A DNA stretch of 64,000 nucleotides from Stenotrophomonas bentonitica (GCF_013185915.1 NZ_JAAZUH010000001.1:1922001-1986000); one strand, 5' to 3'; shown: positions 26,060 through 36,333, numbered from the stretch's first letter. A program made the numbers and translations. The notes: generated by a model not told the origin, from the sequence alone.

Positions 26060-27110
26060 GGCGTGAGGGGCCCCAATATCCCAGGTCCTTTCGGATCTGC
26101 AGCCCGCGCGTCCACGCGCCGAACGGCTTGCGCTTGAGCACCCCCATTTCGCCTGAGAGGAAATCCTCGGTCGCGGCGATGACGCGCTCGCTGGAGCGCC
26201 CATCGCGCCACGGGTGGATGTCGTCGGCATAGCGCCTGATCTCGGCCATCAACACCGGCTCCGGATGCAGCGCGCGCGCAAGCATGGCCGGCAGCTGCGA
26301 CGGGTCGTCGAAATCGATCATGTGCGGCTGCGGTACCCGGTTGCGGAAGGTCACCACCGGTTTGTGCTGGACCACGAACTCGGACACGATCGACGAGGTG
26401 TCCGACACCAGCACGTCGGCGGCACGCTGCGCGGCCATGACCTGCTCGGGCTCGATGAACGCCGCGTTCGGACCGGCCAGCGCGCGATACCGGGCGAACA
26501 GCTCCGGCGGGCACTTGGGGTGCAGGGTCAGCAGCCAGTAGTGGGCGCCCCCGGCAATGTCGGCGGCAATCTGTTCGAACAGGTGCGGGGCGGCGCTGAG
26601 GCGCTCGGTGAAGGTCGACCCGAACAGGATCACCGGCCGGCCCTGCGCCGGTGCGCGCAGGGCGGCGCTGGCGTCGGCATCGTCCAGGAACAGCGGGTCC
26701 AGCTTCGGCCAGCCGGTCTCGGCCACCGCGAAGTGGCCTTCGCGCGCGGCCAGCTCCCGGAACGGCGCGGTGGTCGCCGGCCCCTGCGTGCAGTACAGGT
26801 CGAACAACCCGCGCACCCGGAAGTGGCCACGCGCACTGTCGCGCTTCTGTACATTGAAGCCGTGGAAGACCTGCACCTTGGCCCCGGCGATGAACGGCGG
26901 CACCCAGTTGGCCGCGCTGAACACCGCCCGTGGGCGCAGCGCCAGCGCCTGCTGCAGGCCGATATCCGGCACGCCCGGGAGGCTGGCCCCGGCCGCGCCG
27001 TCGGTGAACCATGCCGACACCGATTGGCCGGACGCGTGCAACGCCTGGGCCAACGGGGCGAGAATAGGCAGCGCATAGCGCTCCGTCGCAAACAGCAGGT
27101 ACTCGGCCAT
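26055..27110 (-). CDS. CDP-glycerol glycerophosphotransferase-like protein
   Basis: A 351-residue enzyme of the TagB/TagF-like fold. Family blocks are visible: VQVFHGFN and FDLYCTQGPATTAPF, then ETGWPKLDPLFL, ILFGSTFTERLSAAPHLFEQI, LLTLHPKCPPELF, and ADVLVSDTSSIVSEFVVQHKPVVTF. The start is ATG 27110 because GGAGG lies 5 nt upstream; ATG 27113 would be too close. The start codons of this gene and the divergent GT2 gene overlap. In Gram-negatives such enzymes add glycerol phosphate or similar groups to surface glycans; the cluster context supports that. Confidence 0.82.
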   Translation of the reverse strand: MAEYLLFATERYALPILAPLAQALHASGQSVSAWFTDGAAGASLPGVPDIGLQQALALRPRAVFSAANWVPPFIAGAKVQVFHGFNVQKRDSARGHFRVRGLFDLYCTQGPATTAPFRELAAREGHFAVAETGWPKLDPLFLDDADASAALRAPAQGRPVILFGSTFTERLSAAPHLFEQIAADIAGGAHYWLLTLHPKCPPELFARYRALAGPNAAFIEPEQVMAAQRAADVLVSDTSSIVSEFVVQHKPVVTFRNRVPQPHMIDFDDPSQLPAMLARALHPEPVLMAEIRRYADDIHPWRDGRSSERVIAATEDFLSGEMGVLKRKPFGAWTRGLQIRKDLGYWGPSRR

Positions 27111-27111
27111 C

Positions 27112-27930
27112 ATGTCCTCCACGACCGCTCCCGTTGAACGGCCTCGCATTTCGGCCTGCATTATCGCGTTCAATGAGGCAGACCGCATCGGCGACTGCCT
27201 GGCCTCGCTGGCCTTCTGCGACGAGGTGATCGTCGTGGACTCGTATTCCACCGATGCCACCGTGGCCCTGGCCACGGCCGCCGGGGCGCGGGTGCTGCAG
27301 CGACCGTTCGACGGCTTCCGCAGCCAGAAGGCGTTCTGCGTGGAGCAGGCCACGCACGACTGGGTGCTGTGCCTGGACGCCGACGAGCGGGTCAGCGACA
27401 CCCTGCGCGAGGCGATCCAGGCAGCCCAGGCCAGCGGCTTCACCGGCCACCATGGCTACCGTTTCGCACGCCTGTCCGAGTACTTCGGCAAGTTCCTGCG
27501 CCACGGCAATGCCTACCCGGACCGGGTGCTGCGCCTGTTCGACCGCCGCCATGGCGGCTGGCGCGGCAAGCGCGAGATCCACGAAGCGGCCAGCGTCGAC
27601 GGCAGCGTCGGCACCCTGCGCGGCGACCTCATCCACTACCCCTACCGTTCGCTGGAACAGCAGCTGGCCAAGACCCAGCGCTACGCGCGGATGATGGCCG
27701 AACACGAATTCGCCCGCGGCAAGCGCGCCACCCTGGCCAAGCTGGTGCTGGCACCCGCGTGGCGGTTCTGGCGCGGGCTGCTGCTGCGCGGCGGCTTCCG
27801 CGACGGCTGGCACGGGCTGGTGTACGCCTACGTGCGGGCCAACTACGTGCGCCAGAAGACCATCATGCTGTGGATGCTGCAGCACGGGCAGCCGGTGGCC
27901 GACCCGCCGCGCGGCGGCGACGCCCCCTGA
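27112..27930 (+). CDS. Glycosyltransferase family 2 (WaaE/KdtX-like)
   Basis: A 272-residue GT2 enzyme. The nucleotide-sugar fold begins ISACIIAFNEADRIGDCLASLAFCDEVIVVDSYSTDAT; the acidic motif is CLDADERVSD, and the later ALRLFDRRHGGWRGKREIHE-type block is typical of the WaaE/KdtX group that adds glucose to lipopolysaccharide core. The C-terminus is membrane-associated and basic. It begins in the overlap with the divergent glycerophosphotransferase-like gene and is followed 13 bp later by a GT4 gene. Sugar donor and acceptor are inferred from family only. Confidence 0.87.
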   Translation: MSSTTAPVERPRISACIIAFNEADRIGDCLASLAFCDEVIVVDSYSTDATVALATAAGARVLQRPFDGFRSQKAFCVEQATHDWVLCLDADERVSDTLREAIQAAQASGFTGHHGYRFARLSEYFGKFLRHGNAYPDRVLRLFDRRHGGWRGKREIHEAASVDGSVGTLRGDLIHYPYRSLEQQLAKTQRYARMMAEHEFARGKRATLAKLVLAPAWRFWRGLLLRGGFRDGWHGLVYAYVRANYVRQKTIMLWMLQHGQPVADPPRGGDAP

Positions 27931-27943
27931 ACCGAAGGCCCCG

Positions 27944-29080
27944 ATGAAGATCCTCTACACCAACTTCCACGCCGGCGATGGAGGTGGCCACACCACCTAC
28001 CTCGCGTCACTGGCCCGCGCCCTGTCGCCCCGCCACCAGCTGTTCATGGCGGCGCCGGCCGACAGTCGGGTGCTGCGCGTGGTCCGCGAGGAGCGCATTG
28101 CCGAACCGGTGGAGATCGCCTTCAGCAGTGGCCTGCCCACGCTGGGACGGCAATGGGCCGACCTGCGCACCCTGCGCCGGTTGATCGTCACCCAGGGCAT
28201 CGACATCGTGCACGCCAACGGCGCGCGCGACCACCGCGTGGCGATGGAGGCGGTGGCCGGCCTGTCGCGGCGACCGAAGCTGGTGTTCACCAAGCACAAC
28301 AGCAAGCCCAGCAACACGCTGGGCAACGCGGCGCGCGCCCGCTGGGGCACCGACCGGGTGATCGCCGTGTCCGCGCACACCCGCCAGATGCTGCTCGACA
28401 GTCCCTACCGCCACTGCCCGATCGACGTGGTCCGCAACGGCGTGGACCTGCAGCGCTTCTCGCCGGTCGGCCCCGGCGAAGGCGCCGCGCTGCGCGCGCG
28501 CTGGACGACCGACCCCGAAGCGCTGGTGCTGGTCAGCAACGCCGGCACCGACGACCACAAGGGCTGGATCGACCTGGCGCGCGCCATCGCCACCCTGCCC
28601 GCACCGATCCGCAGCAAGGTGCACATGGCGGTGGCCGGGCGCGATCCGGACCCGCAGCTGGTCGCTGAAGTGGCACGGCTGGGGGTTGCCGCGCAGGTGC
28701 ATTTCGCCGGCCTGCTCGAAGACATCCGGCCGTTCGTGGCCAGTGGCGACGCAGGCTTCGTGCTGTCCTGGGACGTCGAAACCATCTCCTTCGCCTGCCG
28801 CGAAATGATGGCGATGGGCAAACCGGTGATGGTCAGCGACTATGCGGGCCTGCCGGAGAACATCACCCACGGCGAGGATGGCTGGATCGTGCCGGTGCGG
28901 AACGTTGCGGCGATCGCCGCGCAGGTGGAAGCGCTGTACGCCCTGCGCGGCACCTTGCCGGCGGTAGGCCAGGCGGCGCGCGCGCGCGCCGAGCGGGACT
29001 TCGGGCTGGAGACCTTCAGCCGACTGACCGAAGCCAGCTACGCCGCCGTGCTGGGCGAGGCCGCGTCAGCCGTTCGCTGA
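27944..29080 (+). CDS. Glycosyltransferase family 4
   Basis: A 378-residue GT-B enzyme. The N-terminal acceptor domain starts MKILYTNFHAGDGGGHTTYLASLARAL; the C-terminal donor domain has VRNGVDLQRFSPVG, VLVSNAGTDDHKGWIDL and the E-X7-E region (SWDVETISFACREMMAMGKPVMVSDYAG, GLPENI). It acts on the cytoplasmic face of the inner membrane, probably in lipopolysaccharide core or O-chain synthesis. It is co-directional with the GT2 gene and its 3' end overlaps the convergent O-antigen ligase gene by 15 bp. Confidence 0.9.
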   Translation: MKILYTNFHAGDGGGHTTYLASLARALSPRHQLFMAAPADSRVLRVVREERIAEPVEIAFSSGLPTLGRQWADLRTLRRLIVTQGIDIVHANGARDHRVAMEAVAGLSRRPKLVFTKHNSKPSNTLGNAARARWGTDRVIAVSAHTRQMLLDSPYRHCPIDVVRNGVDLQRFSPVGPGEGAALRARWTTDPEALVLVSNAGTDDHKGWIDLARAIATLPAPIRSKVHMAVAGRDPDPQLVAEVARLGVAAQVHFAGLLEDIRPFVASGDAGFVLSWDVETISFACREMMAMGKPVMVSDYAGLPENITHGEDGWIVPVRNVAAIAAQVEALYALRGTLPAVGQAARARAERDFGLETFSRLTEASYAAVLGEAASAVR

Positions 29081-30415
29081 GCGCAGCCGCAGTGGGTCGG
29101 AAAGGGCCAGGAAGCAGGCCATCCAGGTGGCATAGAACGAGGCGGTGCGCATGTCGCGGAACATCATTTCGGTGATCCCGAACACGGCGAAGCCCACGCA
29201 GATCATCAGGCCCGCGCCGGCGAACAGGCGCGTGGGTCGGTCGGTCATGTCCAGCCGCAGGCGGCGCGCGAACAGCCAGCCGGGCGCGATGTACAGCAGC
29301 ACCAGCCCCAGCCCGCCCAGCACGCCGTAGGTGGCCAGGAAGTACAGCAGGTCGTTATGGGTTTCGCCGAAATCACGCGCGACCGTCGGCGTGACCTGCT
29401 TGGCGTCGGCCAGCTTGGCCAGCTCTTCGCGGAAGCGGTCGCCGCCGCCAACGCCGAATACCGGCTCGCTGCGGATCATGTGCCCGGCCGCGCTCCACAG
29501 CTGCAGGCGGATGCACACCGAGGTATCGGACAAGTGCGCCACCTGGCACTGATCGAACTCGCTCACGCCCAGGTGGATGCGCTGGCGCATCGATGCATCG
29601 CTGGCCACGATCAGGCCGGCCACGCCCAGCAGCAGCGCCGCTGCCAGCAGCTTCAGGCGGTTCATGCGCCGGCCCTGCACCAGCATGGCGATGAACAGGA
29701 AAAAGGGAATCGCCAACAGCCCACCCCGGGTCTGTGTGGCCAGGAACGCCGCGACGCCGGCGATGCCGCTGACCAGCTTCAGGGCGAACTCGATCCGGCG
29801 GAAACGGGTGATGCGCAGGCCCAGCAGCAGGAACGCGATCATCGAGAACAGCAGGGTCAGGTCTCCGTAGGTCACCGCATTGAACTGCCGGGTGGCCGGC
29901 CGTTCACCCGTGCTCAGCACCAGCCAGGCCACGTTGATGACCGCATACCAGATCCCACCGAGCAGGCCGAGCGTAGCGTGGGCAAGGATGTGGCGCGGCA
30001 CCCGCAGCGCGGCGGCCAGGATCAGCCCCACGGTAAGGAAACGCACGGCCTTCTCGACTTCGGACCCTTTCCAGATCCCATGCACCACCAGGCTGGTGAG
30101 CACCCCCACCAGCAGCACCGCCATGCCCGCCACCATCCACAGGTATTCGCGGCGGTTGTCGCACCAGATCGTGCCGTGGGCCGGCCGGCGCACCCAGGCC
30201 AGCACGATGAAGCTGAGCAGTACCAGCCCGTAGTAGCCCGCGCTGCCGCCGTCCATGGTCGACATCAGCAGCACCGGCGAAAGGCCGAGTGCCATGGTGA
30301 ACACCCAGGCCAATGCGGGGTGGATGCCGGCGGGACGGGAAAGCGCGTGGTTCACGTTCAGGGCTACTCGGGCGGAGCGGTCGGCATTGTGGCGGATAGG
30401 TCGGGAATGATCCAT
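29066..30415 (-). CDS. O-antigen ligase family protein (WaaL-like)
   Basis: A 449-residue polytopic membrane protein with about eleven hydrophobic segments. The large periplasmic loop near the C-terminus holds the ligase-family motif ETHNDLLYFLATYGVLGG, whose His is essential in WaaL enzymes. An Arg-rich piece TRGGLLAIPFFLF sits in the middle helices. The start is ATG 30415 (MDHSRPIRHN). The neighbours are GT4 and GT39 enzymes, so transfer of O-chain to lipid A-core is the natural reading, though Wzy polymerases share the fold. Confidence 0.87.
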   Translation of the reverse strand: MDHSRPIRHNADRSARVALNVNHALSRPAGIHPALAWVFTMALGLSPVLLMSTMDGGSAGYYGLVLLSFIVLAWVRRPAHGTIWCDNRREYLWMVAGMAVLLVGVLTSLVVHGIWKGSEVEKAVRFLTVGLILAAALRVPRHILAHATLGLLGGIWYAVINVAWLVLSTGERPATRQFNAVTYGDLTLLFSMIAFLLLGLRITRFRRIEFALKLVSGIAGVAAFLATQTRGGLLAIPFFLFIAMLVQGRRMNRLKLLAAALLLGVAGLIVASDASMRQRIHLGVSEFDQCQVAHLSDTSVCIRLQLWSAAGHMIRSEPVFGVGGGDRFREELAKLADAKQVTPTVARDFGETHNDLLYFLATYGVLGGLGLVLLYIAPGWLFARRLRLDMTDRPTRLFAGAGLMICVGFAVFGITEMMFRDMRTASFYATWMACFLALSDPLRLRSANG

Positions 30416-30425
30416 GAGCGTGCGG

Positions 30426-32150
30426 CTAGTCCTCGCCGTCTTCCTTGCCCTGCTCGCGCCGGATCCTGGCCAGGTCCACGGCGCTGGGCAGGCAGGGCCC
30501 GACGAAGGCGTGTGCCGGCACCAGCCACCAGCCACGCCGGTTGGCCACGCCGATCCGCTCGGCCTGGTCGCGGTCCACGCATTCCAGCAGTGCCGCCTGC
30601 TGCACGAGCAGCCAGCGCCGCTCGGGCGCTTCGGCCTGCCAGGCGACGCCGTCCTGCAACTGCCGGTACCAGCGCCGCTTGAAGCCGAAGGTGCGCACGG
30701 GGCGGTCGGACATGAGCAGGTTCTGCTCCTTCCAGCCCACCAGCCCCAGCTCGGCGTCGGGGCCGATCCGTTCGCCCACCTCGCGCATCAGCCCGCGCGC
30801 GGAGCTGGAATCGTTGAACAACGGGTACCCCACCAGCCCGTAGGCGACCCAGGCCATCGCCAGGATCGACATCACGGCCAGGTGGAAGCGGCGCGGCCCG
30901 CTGAACAACAGGCTGACCACGCCCCAGCTGCCCAGCGCGATGCCGACCCAGCCGAGTGCGGCGGTCACCGACGCATCGATTCCCCGCTCCAGGATCAGCC
31001 GGCGCTCGAAGCCAGGCTCGCCGCCCAGCATCGCCACGCCCACGCCCAGCAGCGCCACGGTCAGCAGCGCGGCAAACCCGCCCAGCACCCACTGCACGTC
31101 ACGCCTGCGCAGCAGGCCCGGCAGCAGCGGTGCCAGCGCCAGGCAGAAGATCGGCAACGCCGGCAGGATGTAGACGTCGCGCTTGCCGTGCGGAATCGAG
31201 AAGAACAGCACGATGAGCAACCACCAGCCCAGCAGCAGCAGGTAGCGCGGGTCGCGCCGGCGCAGTCGCCGCCACCAGGCTGGAATGGCCCAGGGCACCA
31301 GCAGGAAGGCCGGGACCCACATCGACGGCATGGTGGCCAGGAAGTACCACCACGGCTGGTGGTGGTCCCAGGACTGCGCGTAGCGCTTGGCCGTCTGCCG
31401 GAACAGGATGTCGTTCATGTACGCGCGGTACTCGACCTGGCCACTGGCGGTAGCGGCCAGCACCATCGGCACCAGCCACAGCGCCACGGCCGCAGCGAAC
31501 GCCACCGGACCCAGCCAGAACCGCCAGTTGCGCAGGTCCAGCCGTACCCGCGGCCATCCCAGCGCCACCGCGACCAGCGCCGGCACCAGCATGAACAGCG
31601 CCAGCACCCCGACGCCCTTGGTGATCACGCCCAGCCCGGCCGCGAACCAGCCCAGCCACCACCAGCGCCAGGCCGGACCGCACAGCAGATGGCGCAGCAG
31701 TCCATAGTTGGCGAGGGTGATGAAGAACACCACCAGCGGGTCGATCTGGGCCTTCTTGGCCTGGAAGGTGAAGTGGACCGCGAACAGCAGCGCCCAGGCG
31801 GCGTACAGGCCGACCTTGCGGGTCCACAGGCGGCGACCGAGGTCGTACACGCAGGCCAGGGTGCCCAGCGCTGCCAACAGGGTGGGCAGCAGGAACGCCA
31901 CCCGCCAGTCGCGCAGCAGCGTGTACAGGGTAGCCTGCAGCCACATCAGCATCGGTGGCTTGTCGGAGTACAGCTCGGTACCACGGTGCGGGAACAGCCA
32001 GTCCCCGCTCAGCACCATCTGCTTGGCCACCAGTGCGAAGCGCGGCTCGTCCGACGGCCACGGGTCCCGCATGCCCAACCCCGCCCCCAGTACCAGCAGG
32101 GCGGTGATGGCGAGCAACCAGAAGTCCCTCGATTGGCGTGTCGTCAGCAT
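30426..32150 (-). CDS. Glycosyltransferase family 39 (ArnT-like)
   Basis: A 574-residue membrane enzyme with about 11-12 transmembrane helices. The N-terminal periplasmic loop carries DPWPSDEPRFALVAKQMVLSGDWLFP, the Asp-Glu motif of GT-C enzymes, then RGTELYSDKPPMLMWLQA. A soluble C-terminal domain follows. ArnT relatives move a sugar from polyprenyl phosphate to lipid A; the donor is not readable here. It lies 10 bp upstream of the WaaL-like gene on the same strand and is probably its operon partner. Confidence 0.88.
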   Translation of the reverse strand: MLTTRQSRDFWLLAITALLVLGAGLGMRDPWPSDEPRFALVAKQMVLSGDWLFPHRGTELYSDKPPMLMWLQATLYTLLRDWRVAFLLPTLLAALGTLACVYDLGRRLWTRKVGLYAAWALLFAVHFTFQAKKAQIDPLVVFFITLANYGLLRHLLCGPAWRWWWLGWFAAGLGVITKGVGVLALFMLVPALVAVALGWPRVRLDLRNWRFWLGPVAFAAAVALWLVPMVLAATASGQVEYRAYMNDILFRQTAKRYAQSWDHHQPWWYFLATMPSMWVPAFLLVPWAIPAWWRRLRRRDPRYLLLLGWWLLIVLFFSIPHGKRDVYILPALPIFCLALAPLLPGLLRRRDVQWVLGGFAALLTVALLGVGVAMLGGEPGFERRLILERGIDASVTAALGWVGIALGSWGVVSLLFSGPRRFHLAVMSILAMAWVAYGLVGYPLFNDSSSARGLMREVGERIGPDAELGLVGWKEQNLLMSDRPVRTFGFKRRWYRQLQDGVAWQAEAPERRWLLVQQAALLECVDRDQAERIGVANRRGWWLVPAHAFVGPCLPSAVDLARIRREQGKEDGED

Positions 32151-32174
32151 GGTGCCGATTCTACCGGTGCCGTG

Positions 32175-33515
32175 TTACCCCTTTTTCAGCAGGCGCGCAT
32201 AAAAGAAGCCATCGGCACCGTGTTCGCCCGGCAGGCGCTGGCGCCCGGCCCAGGAATCATGACCGTAAGCGTCACCCAGTGGCAGGAATCCCGCGCGCGG
32301 CGTGCGCTGCAGGAACGCCTCGACCTGGAACTGGTTTTCTTCTCGCAGGATCGAACATGTCGCGTACAACAGGGTGCCACCGGGGGCGAGCATGCCGAAA
32401 CAGGCGTCGAGCAGGCGTGCCTGCAGCGCGACCAGGGTCGGGATGTCGGTAGCACGGCGGTGCAGCAGCACGTCCGGCTGACGGCGGATGATGCCGGTCG
32501 CCGAGCACGGCGCATCGAGCAGGATCACATCGAACGGCTCGCCGTCCCACCAGCTGGCCGGGTCGGTGGCATCGGCCGCCCGGACCTGGGCGTGTTCGCC
32601 CACGCCGGTGCGGGCGAAGGTCTCGCTGATCCGCTTGAGCCGGCGCGGGTCGATGTCCAGTGCCAGCAGGCGCAGGCTGGGATCGCGCTCGAGCAGGTGT
32701 GCGGACTTGCCGCCCGGTGCGGCGCAGGCATCCAGCACGCGCGCGCCGGGGCGCGGCGCCAGGGCGTCGGCCACCTGCTGTGCGGAGAGGTCCTGCACCG
32801 ACAGCGCGCCGTCGCTGAAGCCCGGCAGTGCGGTCACCGCCACCGGCACCGGCAGGCGGATCGCATCGGCGGCCAGGTCGGTGGCTTCTGCCGCGATGCC
32901 GGCCGCTTCCAGGCGCTGCAGCATCGCCGCGCGGTCGCCCTGCTGGCGGTTTACCCGCAGCCACAGCGGCGCCGGGGTGAGGCTTTCGCTGAAGATCGCC
33001 TCGGCCTGGTCGGGCCAGTCCTGTTCGATCTGCTCGGCCAGCCACTTCGGGAAGGCGTCGCGTGCCGGCACGGCCGGAATGCCATCACGCTGGGCCCGGC
33101 GCAGCAGGGCGTTGACCATGCCGGCCTGGCGCTCGCGACCCAGCGCGCGCGCGGCCTCGACCGTGGCCGAGAGCGCGGCGTGCGCCGGCAGGTCCAGCGC
33201 ATCCAGCTGCGCGAAGCCGACCAGCAGCAGCGCGCGCAGCTCTTCGTCGCGCGCCCCCAGCGGACGCTGCATCCATTTCGCCAGTGCCGCGTCGTACGCG
33301 GTACGCCGGCGCAGCACGGCAAAGCACAGCGCTTCGAGCAGCGCGCGGTCGCGGCTGTCGTCCAGGCTGGGCAATGCAGTGGTGAGTTCGGCCTTGAGCG
33401 ACCGGCCACGGCCGATCACCTGGGCCAGCACGCGCGCGGCCAGCACGCGGGTCGGAACGCCCGGGGCCATCGAAGACAGCTGCGGGGACGGTTTGCCCTG
33501 GCGGGGATGTGCCAT
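32175..33515 (-). CDS. rsmB: 16S rRNA (cytosine-967) methyltransferase
   Basis: A 446-residue m5C methyltransferase. The N-terminal NusB-like RNA-binding domain spans about residues 15-160. The SAM-binding motif is [15 protein letters not shown], motif IV is [16 protein letters not shown] and the second catalytic Cys is in YATCSI. It follows fmt by 1 bp on the same strand, giving the widespread def-fmt-rsmB order. The first ~15 residues before [17 protein letters not shown] are variable and the start could be a few codons later. Confidence 0.95.
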   Translation of the reverse strand: MAHPRQGKPSPQLSSMAPGVPTRVLAARVLAQVIGRGRSLKAELTTALPSLDDSRDRALLEALCFAVLRRRTAYDAALAKWMQRPLGARDEELRALLLVGFAQLDALDLPAHAALSATVEAARALGRERQAGMVNALLRRAQRDGIPAVPARDAFPKWLAEQIEQDWPDQAEAIFSESLTPAPLWLRVNRQQGDRAAMLQRLEAAGIAAEATDLAADAIRLPVPVAVTALPGFSDGALSVQDLSAQQVADALAPRPGARVLDACAAPGGKSAHLLERDPSLRLLALDIDPRRLKRISETFARTGVGEHAQVRAADATDPASWWDGEPFDVILLDAPCSATGIIRRQPDVLLHRRATDIPTLVALQARLLDACFGMLAPGGTLLYATCSILREENQFQVEAFLQRTPRAGFLPLGDAYGHDSWAGRQRLPGEHGADGFFYARLLKKG

Positions 33516-33516
33516 C

Positions 33517-34440
33517 TCAGCCCCCTACGACCAGGTCGCGCCGCGCGTTGAGGTAATCGGCGGCGGTGATCGCCTTGCCGCCCTCACGCTGCAGCACGCG
33601 CAGGCGCAGCGCGCCTTGGCCGCAGGCGATGTCGATGCCCTCGCGGCCGACCGCCAGCAGGGTGCCCGGCGCCTTGCCCTGGTTGTCGGCCAGCGCCAGC
33701 GCACCGTGGATGCGCACGCGCTCGCCGGCCAGCTGGGCTTCGGCGATCGGCCACGGGTTGAACGCGCGCACGGTCCGTTCCAGCACCTGCGCATCGTCGG
33801 ACCAGTCCAGCCGCGCCTCGGCCTTGTCCAGCTTGTGCGCGTAGGTCACGCCCTGCGCCGGCTGCGGCTGCGCGATCGGCTTGAGGCCGGCACGCAGCAG
33901 GCCCAGGCCGTCGGACAGCACCTGCGCGCCGAGTTCGGCAAGGCGGTCGTGCAACGACCCGCCGAGCTCGCCGGCCTGGATCGGGGTGTGCTGGCGCAGC
34001 AGCACCGGGCCGGTGTCCAGCCCGGCCTCCATCTGCATCAGGCACACGCCGGTTTCGGCGTCGCCGGCCTGGATCGCGCGCTGGATCGGCGCGGCGCCGC
34101 GCCAGCGCGGCAGCAGCGAGGCGTGCACGTTCCAGCAGCCATGGGTGGGGATGGCCAGCACGGCCTTGGGCAGGATCAGCCCGTAGGCCACCACCACCAT
34201 CAGGTCCGGCTGCAGGTCGCGCAGCTGCTGCTGGGCCTCCGGCGTCTTCAGCGATTCGGGCTGGAACACCGGAATGCCCCGGGCGATGGCCTCCAGCTTC
34301 ACCGGCGAGGGCATCAGCCCACGTCCGCGGCCGGCCGGGCGGTCCGGCTGGGTGTACACGCCCACCACCTCATGGTGGCGCGCGGCAGCGCGCAGCGACG
34401 ACACGGCGAACTCAGGCGTACCGGCAAAGACGATCTTCAT
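33517..34440 (-). CDS. fmt: Methionyl-tRNA formyltransferase
   Basis: A 307-residue enzyme that formylates initiator Met-tRNA. It begins with [16 protein letters not shown]; the catalytic Asn-His-Asp region is in [23 protein letters not shown] with the tRNA-binding loop just before it, and [20 protein letters not shown] follows as [13 protein letters not shown]. The C-terminal OB-like domain is present. It lies between def and rsmB in one transcription unit. Confidence 0.97.
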   Translation of the reverse strand: MKIVFAGTPEFAVSSLRAAARHHEVVGVYTQPDRPAGRGRGLMPSPVKLEAIARGIPVFQPESLKTPEAQQQLRDLQPDLMVVVAYGLILPKAVLAIPTHGCWNVHASLLPRWRGAAPIQRAIQAGDAETGVCLMQMEAGLDTGPVLLRQHTPIQAGELGGSLHDRLAELGAQVLSDGLGLLRAGLKPIAQPQPAQGVTYAHKLDKAEARLDWSDDAQVLERTVRAFNPWPIAEAQLAGERVRIHGALALADNQGKAPGTLLAVGREGIDIACGQGALRLRVLQREGGKAITAADYLNARRDLVVGG

Positions 34441-34539
34441 GGCGTTCCCACTTGCAGAAAGAAAAACGGCGCCGGAGGTCGGCGCCGAACAACCGGTCGC
34501 GGGGCGCGGGCTGGCCGCGCCGCCACGTCCGTGGCCAGG

Positions 34540-35052
34540 TCAGGCAACGTGCTTGCGCTGCTTGGCCAGCTTCTTGCGGACCATCTCGCGCTTGAGCGGC
34601 GAGAGGTAGTCGATGAACAGCTTGCCGTCCAGGTGGTCCATCTCATGCTGCACGCAGACGGCCAGCAGGCCGTCGGTGGTCAGCTCCTGGGCCACGCCCT
34701 GGCGGTCCAGGAAGCGCACGGTGATGCTGTCGGCGCGGGTCACGTCGGCGAAGATCCCGGGGACCGACAGGCAGCCCTCCTGGTAGACCTTGCCGCCTTC
34801 GCTGGCGGCGATCTCCGGGTTGATGAAGACCAGCGGGGTGTTCTTCTCCTCGCTGACGTCGATCACCATGAAGCGCTTGTGGACGTCGACCTGGGACGCG
34901 GCCAGGCCGATGCCCGGTGCCTCGTACATGGTCTGGAACATGTTGTCGATCAGTTCCTGGAAGGCCGGGGTGGTCACCTCGGCGGCGTCGATCCGCGCGG
35001 CCTTGGTGCGCAGGCGCGGGTCCGGGAACTCAAGAATGGGCAGGAGAGCCAT
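34540..35052 (-). CDS. def: Peptide deformylase
   Basis: A 170-residue iron/zinc enzyme that removes N-formyl from nascent proteins. All three motifs are present: [17 protein letters not shown] and QHEMDHLDG, with Cys and two His as ligands and the catalytic Glu. It is first of def-fmt-rsmB and divergent from the LysM gene, with 125 bp between the start codons. The C-terminal tail is basic ([17 protein letters not shown]). Confidence 0.97.
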   Translation of the reverse strand: MALLPILEFPDPRLRTKAARIDAAEVTTPAFQELIDNMFQTMYEAPGIGLAASQVDVHKRFMVIDVSEEKNTPLVFINPEIAASEGGKVYQEGCLSVPGIFADVTRADSITVRFLDRQGVAQELTTDGLLAVCVQHEMDHLDGKLFIDYLSPLKREMVRKKLAKQRKHVA

Positions 35053-35112
35053 GGCAAATACCGTTTGGGGGCGCCCTTAAAGCGGCGTACGTCGCAATTC
35101 TATCGCCAACGC

Positions 35113-35143
35113 TTGCCTTGCGCCCCGGTTTCTGGACTATAGT
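35113..35143 (+). promoter_or_regulatory. Sigma-70-like promoter of the LysM gene
   Basis: TTGCCT (35113-35118) and TATAGT (35138-35143) are separated by 19 bp, slightly long. The predicted start would give a leader of about 28 nt before ATG 35178. Confidence 0.5.
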
Positions 35144-35177
35144 GCTCGAACCTGTTGGGGAATCAGGCACCACACCT

Positions 35178-36311
35178 ATGTTTGAAAAGACACGTACGGT
35201 CGTCGCCGTCGCGATGCTGACCGTCGCTACCTATGCTACCGCCGTTGAAGTGAATGGCGGGCACCCGGAAACCTATGTCGTCCAGAAGGGCGATACCTTG
35301 TGGGACATTTCCGCGCGCTTCCTTAAAAAGCCGTGGTTGTGGCCGGAAATCTGGCAGGCCAACCCGCAGGTCAAGAACCCGCACCTGATCTACCCGGGCG
35401 ACGTCCTGAGCCTGGCCTATCTGGACCGCGTCGTGGCCCAGCCCGGCCCGCGCCAGGAAGCGCCGATCAACGCGATCCCGCTCAGCGAGGTCGAGCCCTT
35501 CCTGAAGCAGCTCAGCGTGGTCGATGAGATCGCCTCGCTGCCGGACGTGGTCGGCCTGGAAGACAACCGCCTCCGCGCCACCACGGGCCAGGTGGCCTAC
35601 GTGCGCGGCCTGGACGGCGCCCAGGTGGGCCAGCGCTGGGCCGTGGTCCGCCCGACCGTGCGCTTCTCGCTGCCCAAGCCCACCGAGGACCTGACCGCCC
35701 ATGGCAGGGTCACCCCCGGCAGCGGCAACCTGTGGGCGAACTTCGTGGCTGAACCGAGCAAGCGCCGCGAGGTGCTGGGCTACGAACTGGCCCAGCTCAA
35801 CGTGGGTACCGTGACCAAGCTGCCGGACGGCCGCTCGGACGTGACCACGCTGTCGCTGCAGGGCCGGGTCGACGGCCGTGAAGTCCGCGCCGGCGATCGC
35901 TTGATCCCGGTCGAAGCCAACCCGTACGACCTGCAGTTCGTGCCCCATGCGCCTGCTGCCCAGACCGAAGGCCTGGACATGCGGGTGCTGGCGGTGACGG
36001 ACATGTTCAGCGCCGGTGGCCCGCGCGATGTCATCGCGATCTCGGCCGGCAGCGCCGATGGCATCGACAACGGCACCGTGGTCTCGCTGTGGCGCCAGGG
36101 GCGGCATGTCGCCGACCGCAAGAAGTACCCGGGCTCCTCGCGCATGGACGACTCGCTCACCGACGGTGCCGGCCGGATTTCGCTGCCGGACGAGTACGCC
36201 GCCCATGCGATGGTGTTCCGCACCTTCGACAAGGTCAGCTACGCACTGGTGATGCAGGGCGTGAAGCCGGTGCTGGTCGGTTACTCGGCCAAGCATCCTG
36301 ACGCGCAATAA
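35178..36311 (+). CDS. Exported LysM-domain protein
   Basis: 377 residues. A signal peptide (MFEKTRTVVAVAMLTVATYATAVEV) is followed by one LysM domain (TYVVQKGDTLWDISARFLKKPWLWPEIWQANPQVKNPHLIYPGDVLSL). A ~270-residue region of regular beta-rich repeats follows that I do not recognise in detail. The LysM domain binds peptidoglycan. Proteins with this layout commonly sit between def and dprA in gammaproteobacteria. ATG 35178 is chosen on the signal peptide. A GC-rich hairpin follows the stop codon. Confidence 0.92.
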   Translation: MFEKTRTVVAVAMLTVATYATAVEVNGGHPETYVVQKGDTLWDISARFLKKPWLWPEIWQANPQVKNPHLIYPGDVLSLAYLDRVVAQPGPRQEAPINAIPLSEVEPFLKQLSVVDEIASLPDVVGLEDNRLRATTGQVAYVRGLDGAQVGQRWAVVRPTVRFSLPKPTEDLTAHGRVTPGSGNLWANFVAEPSKRREVLGYELAQLNVGTVTKLPDGRSDVTTLSLQGRVDGREVRAGDRLIPVEANPYDLQFVPHAPAAQTEGLDMRVLAVTDMFSAGGPRDVIAISAGSADGIDNGTVVSLWRQGRHVADRKKYPGSSRMDDSLTDGAGRISLPDEYAAHAMVFRTFDKVSYALVMQGVKPVLVGYSAKHPDAQ

Positions 36312-36333
36312 CCGAAAAACCTGACGCACCAAC

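Noticed and set aside
30414..33551. 1,045-codon plus-strand frame
   Set aside because: Antisense of the GT39 and rsmB genes; Gln/His/Arg-rich and without domains.
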